Virus record (IMG/VR): IMGVR_UViG_3300047557_002406
Span: 1 to 25,066 of that record
Strand: one strand, 5' to 3'
Source: a virus
Length of the DNA stretch: 25,066 bases
The translations under genes were made by a program, and so were the position numbers. The notes below the pieces were generated by a model, which was not told where the DNA came from, did not search any database, and worked only from the letters and a program-made list of their open reading frames with translations. Within the stretch, counting starts at the first letter, position 1, and the number at the start of each line of letters is the position of its first letter. This document shows positions 1 to 7,215 of the stretch, piece by piece.

Positions 1-30
1 GCTAGGGTGTGAGGGCGGGGCATAGGCAAC

Positions 31-759
31 ATGATCAAGGTCACCGTCGATTCTTCCGCCGCCAGGCGCGCCCTGGCCTTCGGCCAGAAGCAGGCCCGAT
101 ACGCCGCCGCCGTGGCCCTGACGCGCACCGCCAAGCACGTCCAGGTCGAGCTGGCTGCTCGGCTCAAGTCATCCCTGCCCGGCGCCGGTCCCTACACCAC
201 CACGGTCAAGGCCCAGTACGTCAAGCCGGCCACCGTCGCCAACCTGGCGGCCCGTGTCGGCATGAAGGACCAGAAGCCCTCGCGCGGCACCTCGCCCGCC
301 ATGCTGGTGAAGGAACACTTCACCGGCGGACGGCGCGGCCACAAGCCCATGGAAGTCGCCATGCGCGCCGCCGGCGTGCTGCCGGCCGGCTGGATCGTCG
401 TCCCGGGCGCCGCCATGCCCATCGACCGCTTCGGCAACCCAACCCGGGCGGCCGTCGCCGAGATACTTGGATCGCTCAAGCGCGGCGTCGCCGTGGTTGG
501 GCGGCGCGGCAAGACCACCGTGGCCAAGGTCTACTTCGTGGTCGCGCCCGGCGGATCGTCCCGCACTGCCCACCTGGCCCCCGGTATCTGGCGCCGGATC
601 AACAACCGCGCCATCGCCCCCGTCTTCCTGTTTGTCTCCGCTGGCGCCGCCTATCGCCAGCGCATCGACCTGCGCCGCATCGCCGAAGGCGTGGCGTCCA
701 GGCGATTCGCCGCCGAATTTTCCAACGCCTACCGCCAGGCCCTGGCCACCGCACGATGA
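31..759 (+). CDS. Minor tail protein Z / HK97 gp10-like phage protein
   Basis: A 242-residue basic, Ala/Arg-rich protein. The N-terminal third is helical, with conserved-looking segments in mid-protein (FTGGRRGHKP near residue 98, then LPAGWIVVPG and a DRFGNPT turn near 135). The C-terminal part has HLAPGIWRR and APVFLFV, followed by an RRFAAEFSNAY helix. This pattern (GG.R..K, LP.G, D..GN, PGI..R, PVL.FV) recalls the phage minor tail protein Z / gp10-like tail-completion group; this is recalled similarity, not a search. If correct, it acts at the head-tail joint or tail end during assembly. It is the first gene in the window and its stop overlaps the primase start (ATGA at 756-759), so the two are translationally coupled. 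A virion-type gene directly before a replication gene is unusual. No strong ribosome site precedes the ATG. Confidence 0.6.
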   Translation: MIKVTVDSSAARRALAFGQKQARYAAAVALTRTAKHVQVELAARLKSSLPGAGPYTTTVKAQYVKPATVANLAARVGMKDQKPSRGTSPAMLVKEHFTGGRRGHKPMEVAMRAAGVLPAGWIVVPGAAMPIDRFGNPTRAAVAEILGSLKRGVAVVGRRGKTTVAKVYFVVAPGGSSRTAHLAPGIWRRINNRAIAPVFLFVSAGAAYRQRIDLRRIAEGVASRRFAAEFSNAYRQALATAR

Positions 760-3119
760 AGAACTACGACTCCGTCGTCTCCCAGCTGCGTTCGGTGGGC
801 CTGATCTTCGACCACCTGGACTTCGGCCGTGTGCGGCGCTGCAAGGTCGAGGGCGACCGCGAGAAGCGGGGTTGGTACGCCCTGCACGAAGTCCCGGCCA
901 AGGATGGCGGGCTGCTGATCGTCGGCACCTATGGCATCTGGCGCGGCAACGACAACGGCGCACAGAAGATCCAGATCGAGCGAGCCGCCTTCAACCCCGA
1001 CCAGGCCGCCGCCATCCGCGCCAAGCTCGCCGAAGACCGCAAGCAGGCCGAGGCCGAACGCCAGCGCCTGGCCATGGATGCCGCCAACCGCGCCGCCAAG
1101 GTCTGGCACAGCTACCGCCCGGGCGCCGGTCAGAGCGAATACTTCGCCCGCAAGTGCGTCCAGGCCTACGGCGTGCGCTGGCACCCGTCCGAGAACGGCA
1201 CCGCCGCCATCCCCATGCGCGACGCCGCCGGCAAGGTATGGGGCTTGCAGATCCTGCGCGGCAAGAATCGGCGCCCCGGGCTGCTGGAAAAGGAATACTT
1301 CCCCCGCGGCCTGTCCAAGATCGGCCGATTCCACCTCATCGGCACCATTCTGGACGTGGTTCTTGTTGCCGAAGGCTACGCAACGGGCGCAACGCTGCAC
1401 GAAGTGACCGGCCTGCCCGTCGCCGTCGCCTTCGACGCCGGCAACCTCAAGCCCGTCGCCGAGGCCATAAAGAAAACCAATCGCCGCGCCCGGATACTGA
1501 TCTGTGCCGACGACGACTACCTCACCGAAGGCAACCCCGGCTGCAAGGCCGCCAAGGAAGCATCCCTGGCCGTCGAGGGCGACTGGGTCAAGCCCATCTT
1601 CACCGTAGACCGCCAAGGCAAGAAGCTCACCGACTTCAACGACCTGTACATGCTGGAAGGCCCGCAGCAGGTGCAGAAGACCGTCCAGGCCGCGCTCGAC
1701 AAGATGCCGCAGGCCGTCCGCAGCCCATCCCTGGCGCGGGGCACCCTACCCCAGGGGGGCGGGGAAAGTCAGGGCCACATGCCCTCGCTCATCACGGTCG
1801 AGGAAGCGGTGGTGCGCTACTGGGGCACCTACGGCCTGGGCGGCAAGGTACTGTTCGACCAGGTGGAGCGGCGCCTGGTGCACCGGGACGACGTCATGAA
1901 CCTGCTGCCGCCGCGATCCTGGGACCTGGTCAAGTCATCGCCATTCTGGCGCGTGGCCCGCGACACCGAGATCGGCTTCGACCCCACCGAGCAGGACAAG
2001 ACCATCCGCTGCAACCTGTTCGGCGGCTGGCCCACCCAGCCTGTGGTCGGCAACTGCAATGCCCTGCTTGGCCTGCTCGAATACCTGTGCGGCAACGAGC
2101 CGAACGCCGAAGAAATCTACCTCTGGATTTTGAAGTGGCTGGCCTACCCGCTGCAAAATCGCGGCGCCAAGATGCAATCAGCCATTGTCGTGCAAGGCCC
2201 CCAGGGCACCGGCAAAAGCCGCTTCTTCGAGGCTTATGGACGCATCTACGGCCCCTACTTCAGCGTCATCGGCCAGGATGCCCTCGAAGACAAATTCAAC
2301 AGCGACTGGGCCGAAAAGAAACTGTTCGTCATCGGCGACGAGATCCTCGCTCGCCAGGACATGTTCCACACCAAGAACCGGCTCAAGGGCTTCATCACCA
2401 GCGACTCGATCCGCGTCAACCCCAAGAACGTCGCCGCCCACACCGAAAAAAACCAGATGAACATCGTTTTCCTGAGCAACGAGCGCATGCCGCTGGTTTT
2501 GGAAAATGACGACCGGCGCCACTGCGTGATCTGGGTGCCGCCCAAGCTGCCCGACGACTACTTCGCCGCCGTCAACGAAGAAATGGAAAACGGCGGCATC
2601 CTCGCCCTTTACCACTACCTCCTCAACCTGCCGCTGGGCGACTTCAAGCCCTGGACCAAGCCCCCCATGACCCGCGCCAAGGCCGACCTGGTCGAGATGG
2701 GGCGCAGCAGCGAGGAACGCTTCCTGGCGGAATGGCAACGCTGGGAACTCGAATCCCCCGCCGGCGACATCCTGCCGTTTTGCCCCTGCCTTGGCAGCCA
2801 GCTTTACCGCGCCTACGAAGCCTGGTGCGAACGCCACGGCGAACGCCGGCGCGGCATGAAGGACCTCATCAGCCTGGCCGGCAAGCAACCCGGCTGGCGC
2901 GCCGGGGAATCCATCGGCACCTGGGTCACCATGCACGACCGCACCACCAAAAACCGCAAGCTCATCGTGCCCGCCGAATTCGCCGTAGACCTGGCATGGA
3001 AGGAACACCGCCGCGGCGAACACCCGCCCGCATGGCACCGGGACGCCTTCAGCAGCACCAAGGAATGGCTCACCGCCTGCCACTTCGCCTTCGAACAGGC
3101 CATGGGGCTGGCGTCATGA
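756..3119 (+). CDS. TOPRIM primase / SF3 (D5-like) helicase, phage replication protein
   Basis: A 787-residue replication protein expected to prime and unwind phage DNA. Residues about 1-150 form an N-terminal domain with a charged helix. A DnaG/TraC-like TOPRIM fold follows: LVAEGYATGATL near 203-214 holds the conserved acidic residue, and ICADDD near 249-254 is the metal-binding acidic motif. After a Gly/Pro-rich linker (about 325-345) comes a helicase domain with Walker A GPQGTGKS near 480-488, Walker B-like LFVIGDE near 523-529 and a sensor-like IVFLSNE near 570. This matches the virus-type D5/DUF5906 helicases that occur with TOPRIM or P4-alpha primases. No CHC2 zinc finger is seen. The ATG overlaps the upstream stop by 4 nt; the much longer open frame reaching back to base 9 is a shadow of the upstream gene. 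The iteron array starts directly after the stop. Confidence 0.9.
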   Translation: MKNYDSVVSQLRSVGLIFDHLDFGRVRRCKVEGDREKRGWYALHEVPAKDGGLLIVGTYGIWRGNDNGAQKIQIERAAFNPDQAAAIRAKLAEDRKQAEAERQRLAMDAANRAAKVWHSYRPGAGQSEYFARKCVQAYGVRWHPSENGTAAIPMRDAAGKVWGLQILRGKNRRPGLLEKEYFPRGLSKIGRFHLIGTILDVVLVAEGYATGATLHEVTGLPVAVAFDAGNLKPVAEAIKKTNRRARILICADDDYLTEGNPGCKAAKEASLAVEGDWVKPIFTVDRQGKKLTDFNDLYMLEGPQQVQKTVQAALDKMPQAVRSPSLARGTLPQGGGESQGHMPSLITVEEAVVRYWGTYGLGGKVLFDQVERRLVHRDDVMNLLPPRSWDLVKSSPFWRVARDTEIGFDPTEQDKTIRCNLFGGWPTQPVVGNCNALLGLLEYLCGNEPNAEEIYLWILKWLAYPLQNRGAKMQSAIVVQGPQGTGKSRFFEAYGRIYGPYFSVIGQDALEDKFNSDWAEKKLFVIGDEILARQDMFHTKNRLKGFITSDSIRVNPKNVAAHTEKNQMNIVFLSNERMPLVLENDDRRHCVIWVPPKLPDDYFAAVNEEMENGGILALYHYLLNLPLGDFKPWTKPPMTRAKADLVEMGRSSEERFLAEWQRWELESPAGDILPFCPCLGSQLYRAYEAWCERHGERRRGMKDLISLAGKQPGWRAGESIGTWVTMHDRTTKNRKLIVPAEFAVDLAWKEHRRGEHPPAWHRDAFSSTKEWLTACHFAFEQAMGLAS

Positions 3120-3403
3120 CCCAAAAAACCACGCCAACCACGCCACCAACCACGGCACAAACCACGCCACAAACCCGCATGGATGCTAGAAACCACGCCA
3201 ACCACGCCAAGACCCCTCGCGTACATGTGCGCGCATGCGCGAACACGCACGCAAATTCACATCACGCATCCCTCGCGCGTATGTGTGTATGCCGTGGTTG
3301 GCGTGGTTTAAGTGATATCAATGATTTAGAGCATTTCAGGCGTGGTTTCTGGCGTGGTTTTTTGGCTTGCTGCCGTGGTTTACATACGAAAGGAACGCAA
3401 TGA
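3116..3403 (+). CDS. Doubtful 95-aa reading frame running through the iteron array
   Basis: An open frame begins with an ATG overlapping the primase stop (ATGAC) and would encode a 95-residue protein. Its sequence is dictated by the DNA repeats: Thr-Pro-Thr and Asn-His-Ala runs on the left and Trp-Arg-Gly/Phe-Trp-Arg-Gly on the right. There is no recognisable domain and the composition is unlike any neighbour. The stop overlaps the next start (ATGA at 3400-3403). The two coupled overlaps argue that ribosomes might cross the region. The repeat-driven composition argues that it is non-coding origin DNA. I favour the latter. Confidence 0.2.
   Translation: MTQKTTPTTPPTTAQTTPQTRMDARNHANHAKTPRVHVRACANTHANSHHASLARMCVCRGWRGLSDINDLEHFRRGFWRGFLACCRGLHTKGTQ
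3120..3399. other. Candidate phage replication origin
   Basis: This 280-bp stretch between the primase-helicase and the next gene holds the iteron array. It also has two alternating pyrimidine-purine tracts (3218-3241 and 3274-3291), an 8-bp palindrome TGATATCA (3313-3320) and an AT-rich segment (about 3309-3338) that stands out from the GC-rich surroundings and could serve as an unwinding element. No good protein-coding signal is present. P4-type phages place an alpha-protein primase-helicase near iteron-bearing origins; assigning the same role here is inference. Confidence 0.6.
3127..3380 (+). repeat. Iteron array: 11 copies of AACCACGCC in two opposed groups
   Basis: Forward copies lie at 3127-3135, 3136-3144, 3148-3156 (one mismatch, AACCACGGC), 3160-3168, 3191-3199 and 3200-3208. 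Reverse-complement copies lie at 3291-3299 (variant), 3300-3308, 3339-3347, 3351-3359 and 3372-3380 (variant). Two of the forward pairs (3127-3144 and 3191-3208) and the first reverse pair (3291-3308) are perfect 9-bp tandems. The 19-bp arms 3190-3208 and 3291-3309 form an inverted repeat with a single mismatch. All forward copies lie left and all reverse copies right, so the region is a large imperfect dyad. Clustered short iterons next to a primase-helicase gene are the classic layout of an initiator binding site. Confidence 0.9.
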
Positions 3404-3633
3404 ACCCCGACCCTACTGGTTTTGATGAGTTCCACGACTGCGCTTCCTTATGCCAAACGGGCGGCCTCATCCCATGGGGCATCTCCAACGAATATCTGAT
3501 GGCGGTGGGCGATGACTACGAAGGCGTCGCACCCCTGGACGCGCCGGACTGGATTCCAGGCGGCGGGTGCGACAGATCCGAGGACTGGCTGGGCGAATCC
3601 GTCTGTCAGTACATCATTGCCCGCAATGCTTGA
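3400..3633 (+). CDS. Small acidic hypothetical protein (77 aa)
   Basis: A 77-residue acidic protein rich in Asp, Gly, Trp and Pro, with three Cys. No family is recognised. The ATG at 3400 is chosen because AAAGGAA lies at a good distance upstream (about 3389-3395); an earlier ATG at 3367 would run into the last iteron. It is the first gene after the origin candidate and overlaps the next small gene by 8 nt. Its position before the terminase genes suggests a small early-to-late junction gene, but function cannot be assigned. Confidence 0.6.
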   Translation: MNPDPTGFDEFHDCASLCQTGGLIPWGISNEYLMAVGDDYEGVAPLDAPDWIPGGGCDRSEDWLGESVCQYIIARNA

Positions 3634-3820
3634 CCTAAACCGCGTCCGCGCCGACTTCGCCGACTTCCTGGCGGACCATTCCGGCCGCCGGCACAGCTTG
3701 GACGCCGCCCTTATGCACGTGGTGGAGCAGGCCTACCAGCAAGGCCTGGCCGACGCACTGGTGGTGCCCGTGGCCGTCTCCGCGCCCATCAGCGACCTGG
3801 ACTTCCAGGTGGCCCCATGA
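3626..3820 (+). CDS. Small hypothetical protein upstream of terminase (64 aa)
   Basis: A 64-residue protein starting at an ATG inside the last codons of the previous gene and ending in an ATGA overlap with the terminase small subunit. It has two predicted helices (about residues 3-20 and 24-45) and a hydrophobic C-terminal strand region with VVPVAVSAPI. No motif is recognised. The tight overlaps on both sides support it as a translated member of the operon. The longer frame beginning at 3512 overlaps the previous gene heavily and is not preferred. Confidence 0.6.
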   Translation: MLDLNRVRADFADFLADHSGRRHSLDAALMHVVEQAYQQGLADALVVPVAVSAPISDLDFQVAP

Positions 3821-4416
3821 CCCGCGTCACCCAGGCCGAATTCGCCCGCATGGCCGGCGTCAACCGCTCCACCGTCCACCGCTGGCTCCAAAACGGCCGC
3901 ATCGAAGCCGACGCCCACGGCCTCATCGACCCGGACGCGGCGGCCAGGATGCGCGACGCCACGGAAAGCCCCATGCCGCACCACCAGGCGCGCAAGGCGC
4001 AGTTCGATGAGGCGCGGGAGGGTATTGGCCAGGGTGGCGCGGAGAAAACGCAACAGGCGGGCCAGGAAGCGCAACAGCCCGCAACGCCCGAGCCCATGCC
4101 CGCCATGGAAAAGCTTGGCGCCGCCCTCAAGCTGGAAACCTACAAGCTGCAAAAGGCCAAGGCCGAGACCGCCAACATGGAGCTGGACAAGCTCGCCGGC
4201 GCCCTGGTCGAGCGCGCCGAGGTGGATTTCGTTTTGGCCGACTTCGGCAACACCCTGCGCGGACTGCTCGAAGGCCTGCCCGACCGCATCACCCACGAGT
4301 GCATGCGCATCCGCGACGCCGCCGACATGCACAAATACCTCGCCGACACCTTCGCCGACACCCTGACGGAGATGGCGGAGCACATGAAACGGAAGATGGA
4401 GGAGACGCACCCATGA
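3817..4416 (+). CDS. Terminase small subunit, Nu1-like
   Basis: A 199-residue protein. Residues about 3-45 are a helix-turn-helix/winged-helix type DNA-binding unit (TQAEFARMAGVNRSTVHRWL, then a short wing with LIDPDAAARM), as in the lambda Nu1 family. Residues about 50-95 are a Gln/Ala-rich linker. The rest is strongly helical and charged (about 95-199), fitting dimerisation and contact with the large subunit. It would recognise the packaging site and load the large terminase subunit. It overlaps its neighbours by 4 nt on both sides, and the terminase large subunit follows directly, which makes the assignment firm despite low motif content. Confidence 0.85.
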   Translation: MTRVTQAEFARMAGVNRSTVHRWLQNGRIEADAHGLIDPDAAARMRDATESPMPHHQARKAQFDEAREGIGQGGAEKTQQAGQEAQQPATPEPMPAMEKLGAALKLETYKLQKAKAETANMELDKLAGALVERAEVDFVLADFGNTLRGLLEGLPDRITHECMRIRDAADMHKYLADTFADTLTEMAEHMKRKMEETHP

Positions 4417-6299
4417 CCGCCGCCCCGGCCAACCTCGAACACCTGCCCATCGACGGGCTTATCCCCTACGCCCGCCGCTCCCGCACCCCCATCCCGCACG
4501 CCCGGCGTCACTTCTACGCCCTGCTCGCGCGCTCGGTGCGGCCGCGCCCCCTAACCACCGTCTCCGCCTGGTCGGACAAATACCGCATCCTCACCTCCAA
4601 GGGCTCCGGCGAGCCGGGGCAGTGGCGCACCGACCGCACGCCCTACCTGCGCGAGATCCTGGATAGCCTGTCGGTCAACTCCCCCGCCCAGCGCATCGTC
4701 CTCATGTTCGCTGCCCAGCTCGGCAAGACGGAAGTCGGCCTCAACTGGATCTGCTACGTCATGCAGCACGCCCCCGGCCCCATGTTGACCGTGCTGCCCA
4801 CCCTGGAGGTGCGCAAGCGCTGGGTGCGCCAGCGCCTGGACCCGCTGCTGACCGAGACGCCGGTCATCCGCGCCCTGTTCGACGCGCGCCGTGCCCGGGA
4901 CGCGGGCAATGCCGAGGACATGAAGGACTTCCCCTGCGGCATGCTGGTCATCGGCGGCGCCAACAGCCCCGCCAGCCTGGCGTCCATGCCCATCCGCTAC
5001 GTCCTGTGCGACGAGGTAGACCGCTTCCCCTGGGAGGTGGGCCAGGAAGGCGACCCGCTCGGCCTCATCGACGAGCGCACCAAGACCTTCCCCCGGCGCA
5101 AGGTGCTGCTGGTCTCCACGCCCACGGTGAAGGGCGCCTCGCGCATCGAGGGAGAGTACGAGAAGTCCGACATGCGCCAGTTCCACGTGCCATGTCCCCA
5201 TTGCGGCGAACTGCAGGTGCTGCGCTGGCGCCATGACGACGGCCGCTACGGGCTGATCCACAACGCCGCCACCGGCGCCGTGTACTACGCCTGCATCCAC
5301 TGCGGCGAACGCATCGACGAGCACCACAAGCCCGCCATGCTAGCCGCCGGCCGCTGGATCCCGCGCCACCCGGAGCGCGCGGTGCGCGGCTATCACCTGT
5401 CCGGCCTGTATTCCCCCATCGGCCTGGGCTTCACCTGGGCGGAACTCTGGCGGAAATGGGAGGAAGCCCACGGCGACACCGCCAACCTCAAACGCTTCAT
5501 CAACACCACCCTGGGCGAATCCTGGGAGGAGCAGGGCGACAGCATCGAAGACCTGGCCCTCATCGCCCGCCTGGAGGACTACCCCGACACCCTGCAGGCC
5601 AGCCTGCGCACCGCCGGGGTGGACGTGCAGAAAGACCGCCTGGAAGCCACCATCGTTGCCTGGGGCGCCGGCGAGGAAGGCTGGCTCATCGACCACCTCA
5701 TCCTGCCCGGCGACACCGCCCGGCCGGAAGTCTGGGAAGCCCTGCACGACGCCCTGACCGACGCCGGCATCGCCTTCGCCGCCATCGACTCCGGCTACAA
5801 CACCAGCATGGTCTACGCCTTCACCGAAAAGCGCCGCTGGTCGGTGGCGGTGAAAGGCATCACCGGCATGGGCCGCCCCCTCATCGAGGACGAAAAGAAG
5901 CGCCGCCAGCGCCTGCGCAACCGCCGCAAGAAAGCCGCCCACGTGGAACCCCTGGGCGTGGACCAGGGCAAGGCCCTGCTCTATGCCCGCCTCAAACTGC
6001 CGGTGCCCGGCCCCGCCTACCTGCATTTCCCCAGGGACCCAGCCTTCGACGACGAATACTTCGCCCAGCTCGCCGCTGAAAAGCTGGTGACCAAGATCAA
6101 GGGCACCCGCCCGTTCCAGGAATGGGTCCAGACCCGGCCCCGAAACGAAGCCCTGGACTGCCTGCTCTACGCCCTCGCCGCCCTGCGTTTGAGCGGCAAG
6201 ACGCCGGCGGCGCCGGTGATGGTGCCGGCAGGCGTGGTGTCATCACCGCCAGCCCAGCCCGGCGTGCGCCGCATCGGCCGCATTGGCCGGAACTTTTGA
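4413..6299 (+). CDS. Terminase large subunit, GpA family (ATPase/nuclease)
   Basis: A 628-residue DNA-packaging motor and cutter. The ATPase has Walker A AAQLGKTE near residues 100-107, Walker B YVLCDEVDR with acidic residues D200/E201, and a coupling motif LLVSTPT near 231-237. A zinc-binding pair follows: CPHC at 261-264 and CIHC at 294-297. The nuclease half begins around GVDVQKDR (D404), continues with AIDSGYNT near 457-464, and ends with a conserved DCLLYALAALR segment near 582-592, typical of GpA-type terminases (lambda gpA). Length is close to lambda gpA. The ATG at 4413 overlaps the small-subunit stop by 4 nt; the longer frame from 4299 lies inside the small subunit and is rejected. 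Confidence 0.95.
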   Translation: MTAAPANLEHLPIDGLIPYARRSRTPIPHARRHFYALLARSVRPRPLTTVSAWSDKYRILTSKGSGEPGQWRTDRTPYLREILDSLSVNSPAQRIVLMFAAQLGKTEVGLNWICYVMQHAPGPMLTVLPTLEVRKRWVRQRLDPLLTETPVIRALFDARRARDAGNAEDMKDFPCGMLVIGGANSPASLASMPIRYVLCDEVDRFPWEVGQEGDPLGLIDERTKTFPRRKVLLVSTPTVKGASRIEGEYEKSDMRQFHVPCPHCGELQVLRWRHDDGRYGLIHNAATGAVYYACIHCGERIDEHHKPAMLAAGRWIPRHPERAVRGYHLSGLYSPIGLGFTWAELWRKWEEAHGDTANLKRFINTTLGESWEEQGDSIEDLALIARLEDYPDTLQASLRTAGVDVQKDRLEATIVAWGAGEEGWLIDHLILPGDTARPEVWEALHDALTDAGIAFAAIDSGYNTSMVYAFTEKRRWSVAVKGITGMGRPLIEDEKKRRQRLRNRRKKAAHVEPLGVDQGKALLYARLKLPVPGPAYLHFPRDPAFDDEYFAQLAAEKLVTKIKGTRPFQEWVQTRPRNEALDCLLYALAALRLSGKTPAAPVMVPAGVVSSPPAQPGVRRIGRIGRNF

Positions 6300-6309
6300 A
6301 AGCCAACCC

Positions 6310-6582
6310 ATGAGTGAAGAGGTGCAAGCCATGATCCGCGAACTGGTCCGCATGGTCGAGAAGGAACTGGGCTTTGCCCTGCCCTCCGACGCCACCCACC
6401 GGCTGGAAGCCGCCCTCTGCCAGCAGTACGGCGGCGAGCGGGTCTACGTGCCCAAGCTGCCCAAGCTGGTGCACCAGGTCCGCATCGCCAGCCTGGGCAC
6501 CGCCACCACCTCCATGGCGGTGCTGGCGACGGAATTGGGCATGACCTCCAGGCAGGTGAGGCGGATTGTGCGGGGGAGGTAA
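6310..6582 (+). CDS. Mor-like small DNA-binding protein
   Basis: A 90-residue protein. The first half is helical (ELVRMVEKELGFALP), followed by AALCQQYGGERVYVPK, which resembles the GG..iYiPk signature of the Mu Mor/C transcription activator family. The C-terminus, MAVLATELGMTSRQVRRIV, reads as a helix-turn-helix ending in basic residues. If genuine, it would activate a late or middle phage promoter. It sits between the terminase large subunit and the connector, where lambda-like phages normally have no regulator. Start choice is uncertain: ATG 6310 or 6331 are both possible, and 6283 lies inside the terminase. A 72-bp non-coding gap follows. Confidence 0.55.
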   Translation: MSEEVQAMIRELVRMVEKELGFALPSDATHRLEAALCQQYGGERVYVPKLPKLVHQVRIASLGTATTSMAVLATELGMTSRQVRRIVRGR

Positions 6583-6654
6583 CCGGAACTTTTTTGCCTT
6601 AACTCTCGCCGCGCGCGCGTCCATCCTTGGCGGTATCCCCACCCAGGACCCGCC
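6583..6654. other. Short non-coding gap before the gpW-like gene
   Basis: A 72-bp gap between the Mor-like gene and the gpW-like gene. It contains a T-run (CTTTTTTGCC) and an alternating CGCGCGCG tract. No complete promoter can be read with confidence; it could hold a weak terminator or promoter. Confidence 0.3.
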
Positions 6655-7212
6655 ATGGCCGCCGATATCCCCACGAATGAGCCCACCGCCCTGCGTGCCG
6701 GCGACACCTGGAAGTGGACGCGCAGCCTGCCCGACTGGCCGGCCAGCACATGGACCCTGAAGTATCGCGCCAAGAACGCCGCCGGCGGCTTCGAGATCAC
6801 CGCCGCCGCCTCGGGTGACGACTTCGCCGTGACGGTGGCCGCCGCCACCACCGCCGGCTATGCGGCCGGAGACTACACCTGGATCGCCTGGGTGGAAGCC
6901 GGCACCGAGAAATTCACCGTCGATTCCGGCGCCTGGACCGTGCAGGCGGAATACCGCACGGGCCTGGCCACGGTGGCGCTGGACGACCGCTCGCACGCGC
7001 GCAAGGTGCTGGACGCCATCGAAGGCTGGCTGGAAGGCAACGACCTGGCCGCCGCCGAATTCACCCTGGGCGACCGGCGCATCAAGAACATCCCCATCCC
7101 GGAACTCCTCAAGCTGCGCCAGCGCTACCTGCAGGAGATCGCCACCGAGGATGCCCGCGCCGCGCTGCAAAAGGGCGAAGGCATCGGCAAACGCATCCAG
7201 TTCAGGATCTGA
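6655..7212 (+). CDS. gpW-like head-tail connector with N-terminal beta domain
   Basis: A 185-residue protein between terminase and portal, the same slot as lambda W. Residues about 1-105 look like a beta sandwich (alternating hydrophobics, WTLKYRAKNAAGGFEI, YTWIAWVEAG). Residues about 110-180 carry the pattern ARKVLDAIEGWLEG, then GDRRIKNIPIPELLKLRQRY, which mirrors gpW: helix, short GRR beta hairpin, then LL.LR.RY helix. gpW joins portal and tail and stabilises packaged DNA. The fusion of an Ig-like/beta domain to the gpW-like unit is longer than lambda gpW (68 residues). No strong SD is visible, and only 3 nt separate its stop from the portal ATG. Confidence 0.65.
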   Translation: MAADIPTNEPTALRAGDTWKWTRSLPDWPASTWTLKYRAKNAAGGFEITAAASGDDFAVTVAAATTAGYAAGDYTWIAWVEAGTEKFTVDSGAWTVQAEYRTGLATVALDDRSHARKVLDAIEGWLEGNDLAAAEFTLGDRRIKNIPIPELLKLRQRYLQEIATEDARAALQKGEGIGKRIQFRI

Positions 7213-7215
7213 CCC

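Noticed and set aside
9-755. Upstream extension of the primase frame to base 9
   Set aside because: It overlaps the whole minor-tail-like gene and reads as Arg/Gly/His-rich shadow. The ATG at 756 overlapping the upstream stop is the natural start.
467-2509. 680-residue plus-strand frame overlapping the primase-helicase
   Set aside because: Arg/Pro/Ala/His-rich shadow in another frame. The primase frame has all the expected motifs.
3127-3380. CRISPR-like reading of the repeat cluster
   Set aside because: Repeats are only 9 bp, occur in both orientations, are partly adjacent without spacers and have irregular gaps.
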